Source: Margaritifera margaritifera (taxonomy: Eukaryota; Mollusca; Bivalvia; Unionida; Margaritiferidae). Taken from it: a stretch of DNA of 64,000 nucleotides. Each line of letters opens with the position of its first letter. The stretch's first letter is position 1. A program made the position numbers and the translations under genes. The notes beneath the pieces are model-generated. The model was not told the DNA's origin. It searched no databases and saw nothing but the letters and a program-made list of their open reading frames with translations. The stretch covers positions 976,001-1,040,000 of the forward strand of contig JAQPZY010001419.1 in the NCBI GenBank assembly GCA_029931535.1, written 5' to 3'. Shown here piece after piece: positions 23,536-34,611 of this stretch.

Positions 23536-23779
23536 GCAGTATTCTTCATAAAGCCAGCCTAAGACGACAAATGGCGTAATCCATTATTATATTTCTAATT
23601 AATTTACCCCAAAAGTATGTTACTGTGTGTATAAAAAAATATAAGTCGTGACCTTGGGACCAAAAGTGTTTTGGCAAAATCCCAATTATTACAATCGTGT
23701 TGGATTGGATGCCTAATCAACGCCAATCATGCAGATCAACTAGATGTCGTAAGCGTGTTTTGCTTCAAACACCCTTTTG

Positions 23780-24070
23780 TTACAACTATCAAATGAGAAG
23801 CAGTCTTAAGCTTTTTAAGATGGCGGCATGTTTAGTGTCAGAACAGAACCATTTCCATTTAGGAACAACTGCATATGGTAAAATGTATTTTAGTAAATAA
23901 AAAAAATAAAAAAAACTCAACCATTTTTTTTACAAGTAGTAATACAAAAGCTTTCAATATGGCGGCCATATCGAGTGTCCGAGGGGCACCATTGTCATTT
24001 AGGATCAAGAACCAGACTTCAAAAGTTTTGTGGGTGTTTTTTTTCTTCAAAACTGACCACTTCATTTTAG
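23780..24070. repeat. Array C units, inverted
   Basis: AAGATGGCGGC (23818) and ATATGGCGGCCAT (23959) are followed by ACCATTTCCATTTAGGA and ACCATTGTCATTTAGGATC. These are the reverse complement of the GCCATCTT and TCCTAAATGAAAATGGT blocks of array C. Confidence 0.8.
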
Positions 24071-24719
24071 GCATTGTGGAATTGTGAATTATTTGCAGAC
24101 ACTAATTGCCTATGATTGTGAAGAGTCTGACAACTTGCAAGAACTACTAACCTCCGAAATTGACGAGCTTGACAACAATGAGTATTGTCAATTTTACGTT
24201 TTACAAAATCACATGTTAAAACATTTTTGCGAAGGATTATTTACTTCAAATTTCAGTTAAGACATATCAGTATGAATCAAGTCATGACAACAAAGTAATG
24301 GAGTCAAATGTGTGGAAATATTTTGTTTTAATCATAACATACACGTGTTCGCTGAGCTGCGTTCCATGTGACGCGAGTCCGTATAGGTAATACAGATGGT
24401 CGGTTCTGCACAAAAGTTTTGCAGATCGTCATACTATGACAGTAACTCAATGAACACATAAAAAGGGGCACGCGTTGTCAGCTTCAACACCAATACGTTC
24501 TACCAGCTTAATGTACGTTATAAATATATTGACATTTATAGCTTATGCACAGATAGTGCTGATGGACTTTACGGTATAGATGGTGTAATTTTCAGACAGA
24601 AGAAAAATGAGCGACCCCTATCGGTAACAATCAATTGTAGAGACTTTGACTAGACTCTAAGTCGACGTAATCTTTCAAAGTCACGCGAGTGTCTGGTTGA
24701 ACAAGACTTGATCGAAAAT
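24071..24719. other. No gene recognised
   Basis: 650 bp between inverted array C units with no coding or repeat signature I could identify. Confidence 0.45.
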
Positions 24720-25010
24720 ATGTCCACAGTAATATTTTGGTGAAGGCCCAATGGCAATAACACAATCCTTTCAGGAGTAGCTATAAGATGGCTACCATGC
24801 CGACCATGTTAAAAGTCAGATTGGAAATAATTTTCTTTCAGGACATGTGGTAGGTAGTGTTTTAGTGAAAACCACATTCTGTATGTTCAGGAGAGTAACG
24901 ATAACAAGATTTTCAAGACGACTGCCATATTGAATGTCTGAGAGGCATTATTATAACTTCCGACCAACTACGTATTGAGTTTTAAAGAGCTTACCCCCGT
25001 TTTGAAGCAA
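24720..25010. repeat. Array C units, inverted, two diverged copies
   Basis: CAGGAGTAGCTATAAGATGG and CAGGAGAGTAACGATAACAAG, then GATTTTCAAGACG and CCATATTGAATGTC, are the reverse complement of array C blocks. Confidence 0.75.
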
Positions 25011-25029
25011 ACTGTTAAATACATAGATA

Positions 25030-25545
25030 GCCTGATCACCCATCTTCACTTTCAGACAGCTATTGTACAAATTCAGCGTGAATATTTCGCCTAATAGCCT
25101 TTTATAGACATTTCAAATTTCGCACGTACATGTATTTTGACCTCTGAGACTAATGCAAAATTTTGCAACTTACGTCACGTCGGTCACCCCTTATATGGTA
25201 CATCTACAACCGTCATTGTCGCAAGCCAGGGCAAAAATCCACTACGCTCCTTTTTTCACCCGTGGCTGCCTGCAAGAAGATTTCATCATTTCTCATGAAT
25301 ATCAAGGAACAAAAATATGTCGTTAACAAAACAATGAAACAAGTTCTTACACATCAACGAAAGCGCCCTTTTATCGATTGATAAGTGGCTGTGTTTGTAA
25401 ACTATTCGAGAAAATGTTCTCGGGCTGGCATTGATTTGTTAAGCAGGTTGATGCAAATTCATTAAAAATGAGGTAATCTTATCGCAAGCAGCCACGGGTG
25501 ATAAAAGAGCGTAGCGGATTTTCGCCCATGGCTTGTGACGATGTA
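25030..25545 (-). mobile_element. TIR element, copy 2
   Basis: Inverted relative to the 8606-9193 copy. Inner inverted ends run from TGTCGCAAGCCAGGGC (25217) to GCCCATGGCTTGTGACGA (ending 25541). The extra homologous flank lies at 25030-25216 and includes TCGCCTAATAGCCTTTTATA. The inner halves share ATCGATTGATAAGTGGCTGT. Confidence 0.75.
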
Positions 25546-25609
25546 AACCATTTGTTCACGTTTACATGGTTTCGAGATTATGCTGTGCGGCTACTTCAAT
25601 ATATAATTG

Positions 25610-25905
25610 TAACATCACCTCTACAAGTCCTGTTCCACAGTGAATACAAGTTTCAATCTTTGCAACATTTCGTCTATTATACGTACCATAGTCCACTTCT
25701 GTATTGGCCTTACTTACTTTGATATGCATCAAGCTTCTCTTTAACCTTGAAACCCCTACATTTATTTTATAAGTCATTTAAACTGTACTTTATTCATTTA
25801 ATTCTCTCTGATTTTTCTTATCTGTTTCTGCTTCTTAAAAAAATAATCGGAATATATTAGTCACACCGATTGGTGAGATGGTTTTCGCAAACTGTTTTTT
25901 TTTTT
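25610..25905 (+). repeat. Dispersed repeat R2, copy 1
   Basis: It matches 28490-28785 in the same orientation. Shared blocks are CCATAGTCCACTTCTGTAT, AAGTCATTTAAACT, CTGTTTCTGCTTCTTAAAAA and TCACACCGATTGGTGAGAT. Confidence 0.85.
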
Positions 25906-25939
25906 TTTTTTTTTGTTTCTTTTGCTGACTTTCGGCTCG

Positions 25940-26025
25940 AGGGTTCGAGGCGCCCGGGGGAATGTTAATTAGTGGCGCCCCTACCGAGGCGCCCGGGGGC
26001 ATTATTCTTTAATGGCATCCCTACC
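25940..26025. repeat. 40-bp direct duplication with a GC-rich core
   Basis: Two copies start CGAGGCGCCCGGGGG and end GGC(G/A)(C/T)CCCTACC. The GCGCCCGGGG core resembles the subterminal block of the hAT MITE at 3507, so this may be its remnant. Confidence 0.7.
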
Positions 26026-26144
26026 TTGCTACAGAGAATACTCTTTATGTCAGTTGCCAACCTCCACCCCACCCCCTCTAAGCCCCCGTTACACTAAGGT
26101 GAGGTGAAATACTATGGAAAATTTTAGCTGAACTATACATGACA

Positions 26145-27240
26145 ATCTAATTGTAAAACCCTGTATCGGCCAAGATAACACGAGCATATTGTTTTATCAA
26201 TGGTACATAGTAGAAGACGAAATTTTAAGAGACTCAGATTATTTTAAAAGGTATATCTTATCCTTCGAACACACCAGCAATGAAACACACACGGATGTTT
26301 TAACACGAAAATAAGATTTCCTCAAAAATAAACCGAACGATAAATTACTAATGTTAATATGGATATTGGCTATTTTTGTAATAATCAGGGTATTATTTTT
26401 GTTTTCTAATATAATTGTGTAATGCCTACTTTTCGCGCACCCATTCTGTTATCTTTTATCATTATTGCTAGCTTATGAAACTATACTTTGAAATGACTTG
26501 TATAAGCCACATATTATCTCTAAGAAATCATTTATAAAATTGAAAAAGTAAGGTCAAAGTTCAGAGCGGGCAGCACCTTATCAGATGTCGATATAGTACC
26601 ACATAAGAGGGCATTGAGTCACTGTTTACCATTGTTTCACATTATATTTGTAGTAAGAAGAGTTTATTCATTATGTTTCACTTTGGAGTTTAAGTTACCT
26701 TAGAACCCGGTGCTTAGATTGCCTCGCTCTTCACGGACCTTACACTTTATACATCGATTTGCAACTCTTTATAAAGCATTATGTTCCGGGCTATCGAAAG
26801 TATGGTGTAGTGATATTTGCATATTAAAAATAATTTCGATACTGCACGTTTTGTTTATCTTCATGTTATATATAGATCATTGTTACCTTTACAGAGAGAT
26901 TTATCACAACGCGTTTGGGTAGTCAATGCTAGGCGTTAGGGGACTATATATAGGGGCCTATGAAAAAAAAGAAGAAGAAAACATCAGGAAAGAAAAATGT
27001 TAAGAACATGTCCCGAGCTCATTACATCTAACATATTTGTGTTTGTATATTTCTCGCACATGAGAGATCTATTAAGTACACATGTATCAAATGTTGTAAC
27101 TTCATGTTGTTTTTTAACTTGTTAGTTTACTTTTCTTCATAAGTAAAGGGTCACAGTCGAATTGTAAGTGTGGAAGAGTCCGGACCGATTGATGAGACTA
27201 GTAGTCGTTTACTGCCATTCCCCACCTCCTTAAAAAATAC
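26145..27240 (+). repeat. Dispersed element R1, copy 2
   Basis: It carries R1 blocks in order: CCCTGTATCGG, AATGGTACATAGTAG, the perfect DR1-like AGGTCAAAGTTCA (26551-26563), GATTGCCTCGCTCTTCACGG, TTTATAAAG (26768-26776), ATTTGCAT (26815-26822), then a 3' part with CGCACATGAGAGATCTATTA and GAGTCCGGACCGATTGATGA. The 3' block resembles the end of repeat R2. Confidence 0.85.
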
Positions 27241-27772
27241 TGCTAATATTGGTTTCTGACGCTACTTTCAAATAAATACTTTTTTAATATTGGGATTTTT
27301 TCATATTTGTTTTTGATTTTGTTTGTTTGTTTGTCTTATAATAACCCAAAGCATCGTCGCCTTCTATTATTATTTCATGAGAATGCATGCAAAAATCAGA
27401 CAGTTAGGAGTTTATTTTGCTTGACAAAATATAGCACTATACAATGGACAGACAGATATGGTCCTAAAACATATATGCTGTTTTTATATTTGTGTGTATG
27501 TATGTTCCTTTATTGGCTGCAATTCATTTAACATTTCGAGATGGACAACATTATGTCTTTATTACAACAACATTTTAAAAGGGTAAATAAGGATACATAG
27601 GTATGTATGCATGCATAGTGTTTAACGGTGCGCTATATGGCCAGAAAATCTGAAAATCTTCTTGGCCTCATATATTGTACCAAAAAAAATGTGTAAGATC
27701 TAAAACAGCGTTTCAAAATATCATGTATGGTCATGTCATAAATATTGACCGAGAACATACGTATAGTTAGTA

Positions 27773-27774
<2 letters not shown>
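27241..27774. other. No gene recognised
   Basis: AT-rich sequence without coding or repeat signature. Confidence 0.5.

Positions 27775-27839
<65 letters not shown>
27775..27839. repeat. (TA)n microsatellite
   Basis: About 32 TA units. Confidence 0.99.
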
Positions 27840-27841
<2 letters not shown>

Positions 27842-28100
27842 CGATGTTTATCTTAGTCAGCCACATATTGAAAAGTCGTAGACACTTTTGCTTCTTCTGT
27901 ATATTGTTATAACTTTTGCAGCAGCAACAACAACAATTACTAGTGCTACTGTTATCACCTCCACCAACACGATCAACGATAAATGCAAAGATCACCACCT
28001 GCACCACCACTACTACTACAATTTGTGAATTTACTAATATGAAGTTTGTTGTATCAGTAGTAGAAGGAGAAGAACGAAGATAATATTAATATTAATAATA

Positions 28101-28280
28101 ATGAGAACGACGACGACAATGACGATATCCAAACTATGGTTGGTGCAAGTTAGTACTAATATGAAAACGTTCATCCATGAGAATAGTAAACTCTTATCCG
28201 GAGTTATGGCCCTTGTGGCGCTGCTGTACTTTCAAGTCCTTAAGGATTTATTGTTTACATTGGATGATACAGCGGTACGT
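28101..28280 (+). CDS. Possible exon with one hydrophobic segment (doubtful)
   Basis: An open frame translates to HENSKLLSGVMALVALLYFQ then VLKDLLFTLDDTA, with a donor-like sequence AGCG/GTACGT near 28275. One helix-length hydrophobic stretch (LSGVMALVALLYF) is visible. I do not recognise the family and no partner exon was found. It may be chance. Confidence 0.2.
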
Positions 28281-28489
28281 CTGCAATTCTAGTTGAAATA
28301 TGCCTACATAGTGTTTTTTCCCTGGCTGCAATGAACGATCGGGTGGACATACGTTCCCTAAAGATCATGTCCGTCGTATGAACTGGATGATTGCTGTAAA
28401 ATGTGTCAACGGCTCTGCTGAGAAGCTTTGGTAACCAACAGATCTGTCGGTCGTACGTAAACGGCAGTTTACTGTAGATTACTTGTCAA

Positions 28490-28800
28490 CTTTCCCCCAA
28501 AACAAAGTTCTTGTCCAAATCATATTTCACAATTATTACAAGTTTCTCCTTGCAACATCTCGTCTATTATATACACCATAGCCCACTTCTGTATAGCTCT
28601 TACTTAAATATGCAGCAAGACTCTCTTTCATCTTGAAACCGTGTATATTATAAATTAAAGTCATTTAAACTATTCTTTATTCTTTGAATTCGCTCTGATT
28701 TTACTTTATCTGTTTCTGCTTCTTAAAAAAATAAATATATTAATCACACCGATTGGGGAGATTGGTTTTCGCATACTATTTTTTTTTCTTTCCTCGCCCC
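28490..28800 (+). repeat. Dispersed repeat R2, copy 2
   Basis: Same orientation as 25610-25905. It ends with CACACCGATTGGGGAGATTG followed by T-rich then C-rich sequence. The two copies flank R1 copy 2. Confidence 0.85.
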
Positions 28801-29181
28801 CTCCCCCTCCCCCCCCCGCCTCCTTATTATTATTATCTGTCAAGTGAGATAGAACATTTTATTACACAGTTTGCTTTATTGCGAAATTTTTTCAGTGTTG
28901 TGCTTATATAGTCACATAAAATCATCTCATGCTATGTACAAAAGGTTGAGCAACATTTAAGTGAACAAAAAACCATGGATAGTTCCAACCTGTCAATCAA
29001 ACCGGGCACATTAATTATTTTGTGACCAATCAAAAATGGTCATCGAACTTACTGCGTAGTTACGCGTTGTTATGCACCACATTTACTCACAAACAAAAGA
29101 TCACGCTTGATTAATTTCTTATTACATTGCAAAGGGCGAAGAATTTTGGCAGATAACGCAGAAAATCACTGAAAATTCATC
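28801..29181. other. No gene recognised
   Basis: Non-coding sequence preceding the foldback element. Confidence 0.5.
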
Positions 29182-29532
29182 GACTTTTTATGCCTACACA
29201 AAGTTTGACTTACTACCACACCTTTAAGGAACGCCAGATAATTTTCCCACGCTACCGATTGACATGGCCATGATCGCGCCCGCTTAATATGCAAGTACAA
29301 CGAGCTGAATGGAATACGGATCTCTCATTGGTCGACCGAATATGACGTAAGACGCCTACTGATAATCTGATTTTCAATAGACCAATAAGAGGGCAGAATT
29401 TCATTTAGTGCGTTGTACCTACATATTAAGCGAGCGCGTTCATAGCCATCTCGACCGGTAGCGTGGGAAAATGGTCTGGCATTCCTTAAAGGTGTGGTAG
29501 TAAGTCAAACTTTGTGTAGGTATGAAAAGTCA
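29182..29532. mobile_element. 351-bp foldback element
   Basis: Inverted arms of about 150 bp. The left arm begins GACTTTTTATGCCTACACAA and the right arm ends TTGTGTAGGTATGAAAAGTC. Inside the arms the blocks ACTACCACACCTTTAAGGAA and TTTTCCCACGCTACCG are mirrored nearly perfectly. There is no ORF. It is a MITE of unknown superfamily. Confidence 0.9.
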
Positions 29533-29904
29533 AATGCCTGAGCTAAAATATCGGTACCAAATTTATTACGCTATGCGAAGTATAGCTTGAAATAACAGTG
29601 TCGATTCTTAAATAGGTCGCGCGAGAAAGGAGAGAAGTGTCCTCCCTTGTAGTTTTATATAGTACGTGTATGACTGATAGGTAAATTGTAAGCAACAATA
29701 CGAGCCCCTGTGATTTTGACGATAGCTTGTGAGCCGGAGCAACAGTAACTAAGTGGGGGGAGCTTATCGTTCGATACCGGAACTATGCATTATTGGTTGA
29801 AAATTCAACGCATCGTATGTATAACACATGGCACATGCGGTGAAAATGTACATAGTAGACTATTCAAAATATCAAACTTAAAGATTCCCTTCACATGTAA
29901 TACT
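29533..29904. other. No gene recognised
   Basis: Non-coding sequence between the foldback element and repeat R3. Confidence 0.45.
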
Positions 29905-30530
29905 TGTATTAAATATACAAATTACAAGTTTAATTTTTAAATCGATTTCGTCCATAATTATTAGAATGTTTCATAATTAAATCAAGTGTTGCTGAGCTTT
30001 ATGGGCTTAGTATATATCTATATATCTATGTATATATCCTACATGTACACAGGTAGAACAAATGAGTTGCAGATCATACCCCACCATGATATGCAAAAAT
30101 TTTCCAAACTTTCCTGCATGAACTGTAGTAACTCTTTTACATCAGAATCCCAAACACACATATAATCGTGATTATGCGTACAAGCACAAAGATGGGACCT
30201 GAAATGCTTTTAAATGTACTTAAAGAGGGCAGATAATTTATAATAAATATCAAAATTTCATTAACGTTTTCATTTTTTATTTTTTGGGGGTTAGGAAGCG
30301 AGCAGAGATGAATGGTATTTTTATTTTTTAATTTTTTTTTTTTAATTTCCATGCACGTTGATTTTCAGTCCGCACCATATTCAGTTGATGGTAAATAGTG
30401 TTTCCCAGGTCTATCCGCTCTATAACTTTTCGGTGATTTATTGACTGAAACCAAATTGTATCTTAATATGGAGAAGACATAGACCAAGTTTGAGTTTCAC
30501 TGTTTTTTTACACTTCAAAGTTTAGTAACT
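29905..30530 (+). repeat. Dispersed repeat R3, copy C (3' part)
   Basis: It matches 38280-38950 in the same orientation: CCTACATGTACACAGGTA, AATGAGTTGC, TACCCCAC, CTGTAGTAACTCTTTTAC, TCCATGCACG, AGTCCGCACCATATTC and TTTATTGACTGAAAC. Confidence 0.85.
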
Positions 30531-31243
30531 GCATCACATAAGAAAAGTAGAACAAATTCTTAAATAATGTACAATGTACACATCTTACCTGATCACTTAT
30601 ATTGTTTATTTAAACATGTGAACCATTACCTTATTTCTTCCTGTTTGAGATTTATACTCATAAATTATAATACCTTAAGTTAATACACACTGATAAAAAT
30701 TTAAATAAAGATATTAAGGAATTAAGATTTTGTTTTGATATTTATTTATTGTAAATATCCGTCAAACACTGAATTAGCAACTTTCGACAGTATTTCTCTC
30801 CTGTTGTCAGTACATATCCATAGCTCTAGTAATTGGGAGTATTTGAATAATTTACTCATAACTTTTAGCCAAATACTTGTCCTGTAGCAAAATATTGTGA
30901 AACTTGTAAGTAAATGTACTCTACTGAATGTGACTTGTACTCTTTTCAAACTTGATGACAACATTTGCTACATTTTTTGATATATTTATTATTTGTAATG
31001 ACATGTTTATTTGGAAATAAAATACAACTGATATTAATTCTTTTCAGTAAGTTTCATTACACTGACTTCAATATTCTAATCTTTGAATCATTTAGACATC
31101 CAGTTCATTGCAATTTTGTAAAGAGTACTGGGTCTTATAGTGTACTATTACGTTACAGATACATTGTATATTGGTTATGTATCAGTTACTTAGTATTACA
31201 AGTTGACTACTCAATAATTTTCATTATCATGAATAAATACTAA
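30531..31243. other. No gene recognised
   Basis: AT-rich sequence downstream (minus sense) of the YqaJ relic. Nothing recognised. Confidence 0.45.
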
Positions 31244-31830
31244 TTAGAGTGAAAAATTATTCGGAGTTCTGCAAGCGTATATATAATTGATCTGATCTGC
31301 AACACGCTTTCTTAAATACTTATTGTAAAACAGTTTTAGTTTAGGCAACATATTTTCTTTACAATACTTTACATCAAGTGCAATTTTTTTTAACAAAGAA
31401 GTCTCGAAAGTGTACACAACAAAATAGCAGTATTTTTTCTTTCCCATGCACGAAATATTTACTGCTTATTTTCAGTTTGATGTCATTGTATTTCATTACA
31501 TTCCAAATATGGAAACAATGGACCTGGCTTAATTTTACTCTCACGTCCACTGTATGGGCATTTGACTTCAGCAACATCATCTGGAGCTATTATACCAGCT
31601 GCAGACTAGTCTTGGTGACTTTTAATCCTGTCTTAGTTTCCAATTTGTTTAGTAGCTTTACCTTCGTATTGTCTTACAGGTGTAGTACAGGTGGTGTGTT
31701 TAAATTACTGTGTCCAAGAACTGATTTGCAAAGCTTTATTTCTTGCTGCTGTTATTTTACAAACATCGCCAAAACTTTGATGCTGTTATTCTCCACCTAC
31801 TTTCGTCAAATGGCATGGTTTTGACATTTG
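31244..31830 (-). pseudogene. YqaJ-type exonuclease domain relic
   Basis: Minus-strand reading, with several frame breaks, gives in order WRITASKF, a degraded middle, KTGLKVTKTSLQ, then VAEVKCPYSGRESK, PGPLFPYLECNE, and CYFVVYTFE...LPKLKLFYNKYLRK. This order (R-x-T-A-S-x-F near the start, E-V/I-K-C-P-Y catalytic strand, Tyr/Phe-Val-Val-Tyr strand, C-terminal LPKL..FY helix) is that of the YqaJ-like recombinase/exonuclease fold. The family cleaves DNA with a PD-(D/E)xK-like active site, of which E-x-K is preserved here. The 'SPDG' block before EVK is damaged. At least three frameshifts or stops make it a pseudogene. Such genes are multicopy in bivalves and other invertebrates, so it is probably one dead copy. 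Confidence 0.75.
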
Positions 31831-31974
31831 TTGTCATAGTATCTATGTTCGTCTGCCTGCTGTGCACGTGCCTTAAAAAAATAAAAAAAATTAAAAAAAA
31901 TAAAAATCACAAAATATTGTAGTTGTAATTGAAAGAAAGTTAAACTATTGACAGTCAACTTTATGAGATATACT

Positions 31975-32062
31975 ATTTTGGAAGGTATGAGATGCGCCCA
32001 GCTCAAATGGAGTAGACCCATATCTGCCGTCACATAATGCTCCAACAAAACAGGGTCTAGAC
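31975..32062. repeat. Degraded fragment of the palindromic CTGCCGTCGCAT MITE
   Basis: CCATATCTGCCGTCACATAATG resembles in shortened form the hairpin core of the MITEs at 48283 and 52996, and GCGCCCAGCTCAAATGG resembles their flank. Neither terminus is preserved. Confidence 0.45.
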
Positions 32063-32089
32063 CAGAAGAGCTTATGGAATGGCTTGTTT

Positions 32090-32860
32090 TCCGTCGTCTG
32101 TCAGTCTGTTAGCACAAGCTGTAATTTTTTCCCCTTTACACACGCATTCTTCATATGGTCTAGTTGGTCCTAAATGAAAATGGTGCCACAGCGGCCATCT
32201 TGAAATTATTGTTATCGATACTCCTGAATGCATGGTCATATCAGTATGGGGTTTTCACTGAAGGACTTCTTATGATGTCTAGTTGGTCCTAAATGAAAAT
32301 GTTACCCAGCTGACGACCAATATAACCGGCAAGGCAGCCAGCTTTAAAATTTTGTTACCGCTGCTTCTCCTGAACGGTAAGTCATATCGACATGGGATTT
32401 TCACCAAAAAGACATTTTATGATGTCAAGTTGGTTCATAAATGAAAACGGTGCAGATCTGACATCCAGTGCGGCCAACATGGCAGCCATTTCGAAAATCT
32501 TTCTATCGCTATTCGTCCTAAATCTAAAGTCATATCGACACATGATTTCCACCAGAAGACTTCTTGTTGGTTTTAAATGAAAAGGAAAATGACACCGATT
32601 TTACATCCAGTATGGCCACTACTGCTGCCATCTTGAAAATCTTTGTTATCGCTACTCCTCCTGAATTGATGGCCGTATCGACATGGTTTTCACCAAAAGA
32701 CTTCAGACTATATCTAGTTGGTCCTAAATGAAAATGGTGCCAATATTACATCCAATATTGCTGTCACGACGGCCATCTTGAAAATCGTTTAATCACTGAT
32801 CCCCCTGAATGGATGGTCATAGTGACATGGAATCTAGTGGATCTTATTCTTTATGGAAAT
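32090..32860. repeat. Tandem array C, second locus, about 5 copies
   Basis: Same unit as 20270-21560, direct orientation. GCCATCTTGAAA or a variant occurs near 32194, 32337, 32486, 32629 and 32773 (spacing 143-149), with TAGTTGGTCCTAAATGAAAA in most units. Confidence 0.9.
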
Positions 32861-33517
32861 GTGTGCTCAATATGGCCATTAAATGTAAAACAATTTAAAA
32901 CAACAAAAAATAAAAAGTTTTATATTCTGTACAATCGTGTACTTTGCTAAGAAACTGTAATATCGCGCTTAATTACCTTCAGTATACTAGTACTGCTATT
33001 GGAAAAGAATGATTTCTTTATGTGGTCAGCGTTTCTTCTTTCAGTCGCGTGCCATATCAAACTAAAGTCAAAGATTTGGCTTTTCGCCATTGTCTACTTA
33101 TCGACGATTCCGCAATTTTGATGGTTCTAGAAATCCTCACTAGAGGACGTGGTATAACCATAACAAAATCCAAATTTAGAACTTCAACAGTGAGAAAACA
33201 CCCGCCCCCGTTGCTAATCTAAATCTCGTATTGTACGGCTGATATTGGTGTATGTCAGTCCTTGACAATTTTGAAGTGGTCAGACAAGCAAATCGAATGA
33301 TATTCACCAAGTCTTACGCACAAAGAAACTTTTGCAGATTTTGTGAAAGAGTCCATTTAATTTTCCAGCGGGCGTTGTTGGGTAGCGGCAGACATTAGGG
33401 ACAAGGGATAATCGGGATATGACTGAAAGCACACGCGCGCCACTTGACGGACTACCGTGATATAATTTGCTATTACGGAACAGAGCACAACATAGACTTC
33501 ACTGTCGAATACCCAAT
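32861..33517. other. No gene recognised
   Basis: Non-coding stretch between arrays C and F. Nothing recognised. Confidence 0.45.
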
Positions 33518-34610
33518 CTAGACAGGTACATCATTAAATAAAACTTGATATACTTGTACATCGTCATTAGAAGGCGCGTCGAGTACTACATTGGGGGTTC
33601 TATCTTCAAGGTCAAGGTCACAATTCAATATTTTAAGTTTTCCATCACACTTTGCCTTCCGCTCATTAAACTTAAAAGCTACTTGAGATGATGGAATGAA
33701 ACTTGGTATATTTATCATTATTGAAAAGTGTGTTATGTACCACATTGCGGGTCTTATTTTCAAGGTCAAGATCGTGGCTTAATAGTTTCAGTTTTCCATC
33801 ACACCTTCCCTTCTGCTTTGTAGCATTTAAAGCCATTTGTGATTAAGGGATAAAACTTGATATACACCATCAGTAGAAGGTGTGTTGAGTACTGAATCGG
33901 GGGTCATGTCTTTAGCGTGAAGGTTACAGTCCAGTGTTTTAAGTTTCCCATCACAGTTTCCCTTCTGCTGTATAACTTTAGAACTATTTGAGATTAATGG
34001 ATGAAACTTGGTAAACTCAGGCATCGTCTTTAGAAGGTTTGTCGCTTACCATATTGGGCTTACTATTTTGAAAGTCAAGGTCACGGCTAAATATTTTAAG
34101 TTTTTGACCACACTTTTATGTCTGCTCTATAACTTTAGATTCGTTTGAGATAATGGCATGAAACTTCGCAGATTAAGGTATGCAGACTGGTATACTTTAC
34201 ATCATCACAGATGTGTCGCATTGGGGGTCCTATCAAAAGGTCAGTGTAACGGTGTAATATGTTGAACTGTCCATTACACTTTCATTTCCACTTTTTAATT
34301 TTACAACCATTTGAAATGAATGGATGGGGTATAACTATACATAATAACTAGAAGATTAGACGCGTTCATCATTGGGTTCTATCTTCAAGGTCAAGGTCGC
34401 ATGTCATTCAATATTTTAGATTTCAGTAATATTATCCATTTTGCATTATAACTTATGAGCTGTTTAAGATAAATGGGTCAAACTTGATATACTTATATAT
34501 TGTCACTACAAGATGTGTTGCATTCCATGTTTGGGTTTCTATCATTAAAGTTAAGGTCACAGCTCAATATTTTAAGGTTTCTGTTGTCTCTGTTGTATCT
34601 GATAAAGATT
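33518..34610. repeat. Tandem array F, about 155-bp units, about 7 copies
   Basis: Unit blocks are AAACTTG(G)TATAC, ATTGGGGGTTCTAT, TTCAAGGTCAAGGTCAC, CAATATTTTAAGTTTTCC and ATCACACTT. The GGTCAAGGTCA-type block recurs near 33606, 33759, 33912, 34068, 34222, 34386 and 34548. Copies are diverged. Confidence 0.9.
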
Positions 34611-34611
34611 C

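Noticed and set aside
25610..28800. R2 pair as the two LTRs of one retrotransposon
   Set aside because: No TG...CA ends, primer-binding site or gag/pol traces lie between them, and the interior is mostly an R1 copy.
31378..31824. 148-codon plus-strand hydrophobic frame
   Set aside because: It is the antisense of the YqaJ relic, whose minus-strand motifs are collinear with a known fold.
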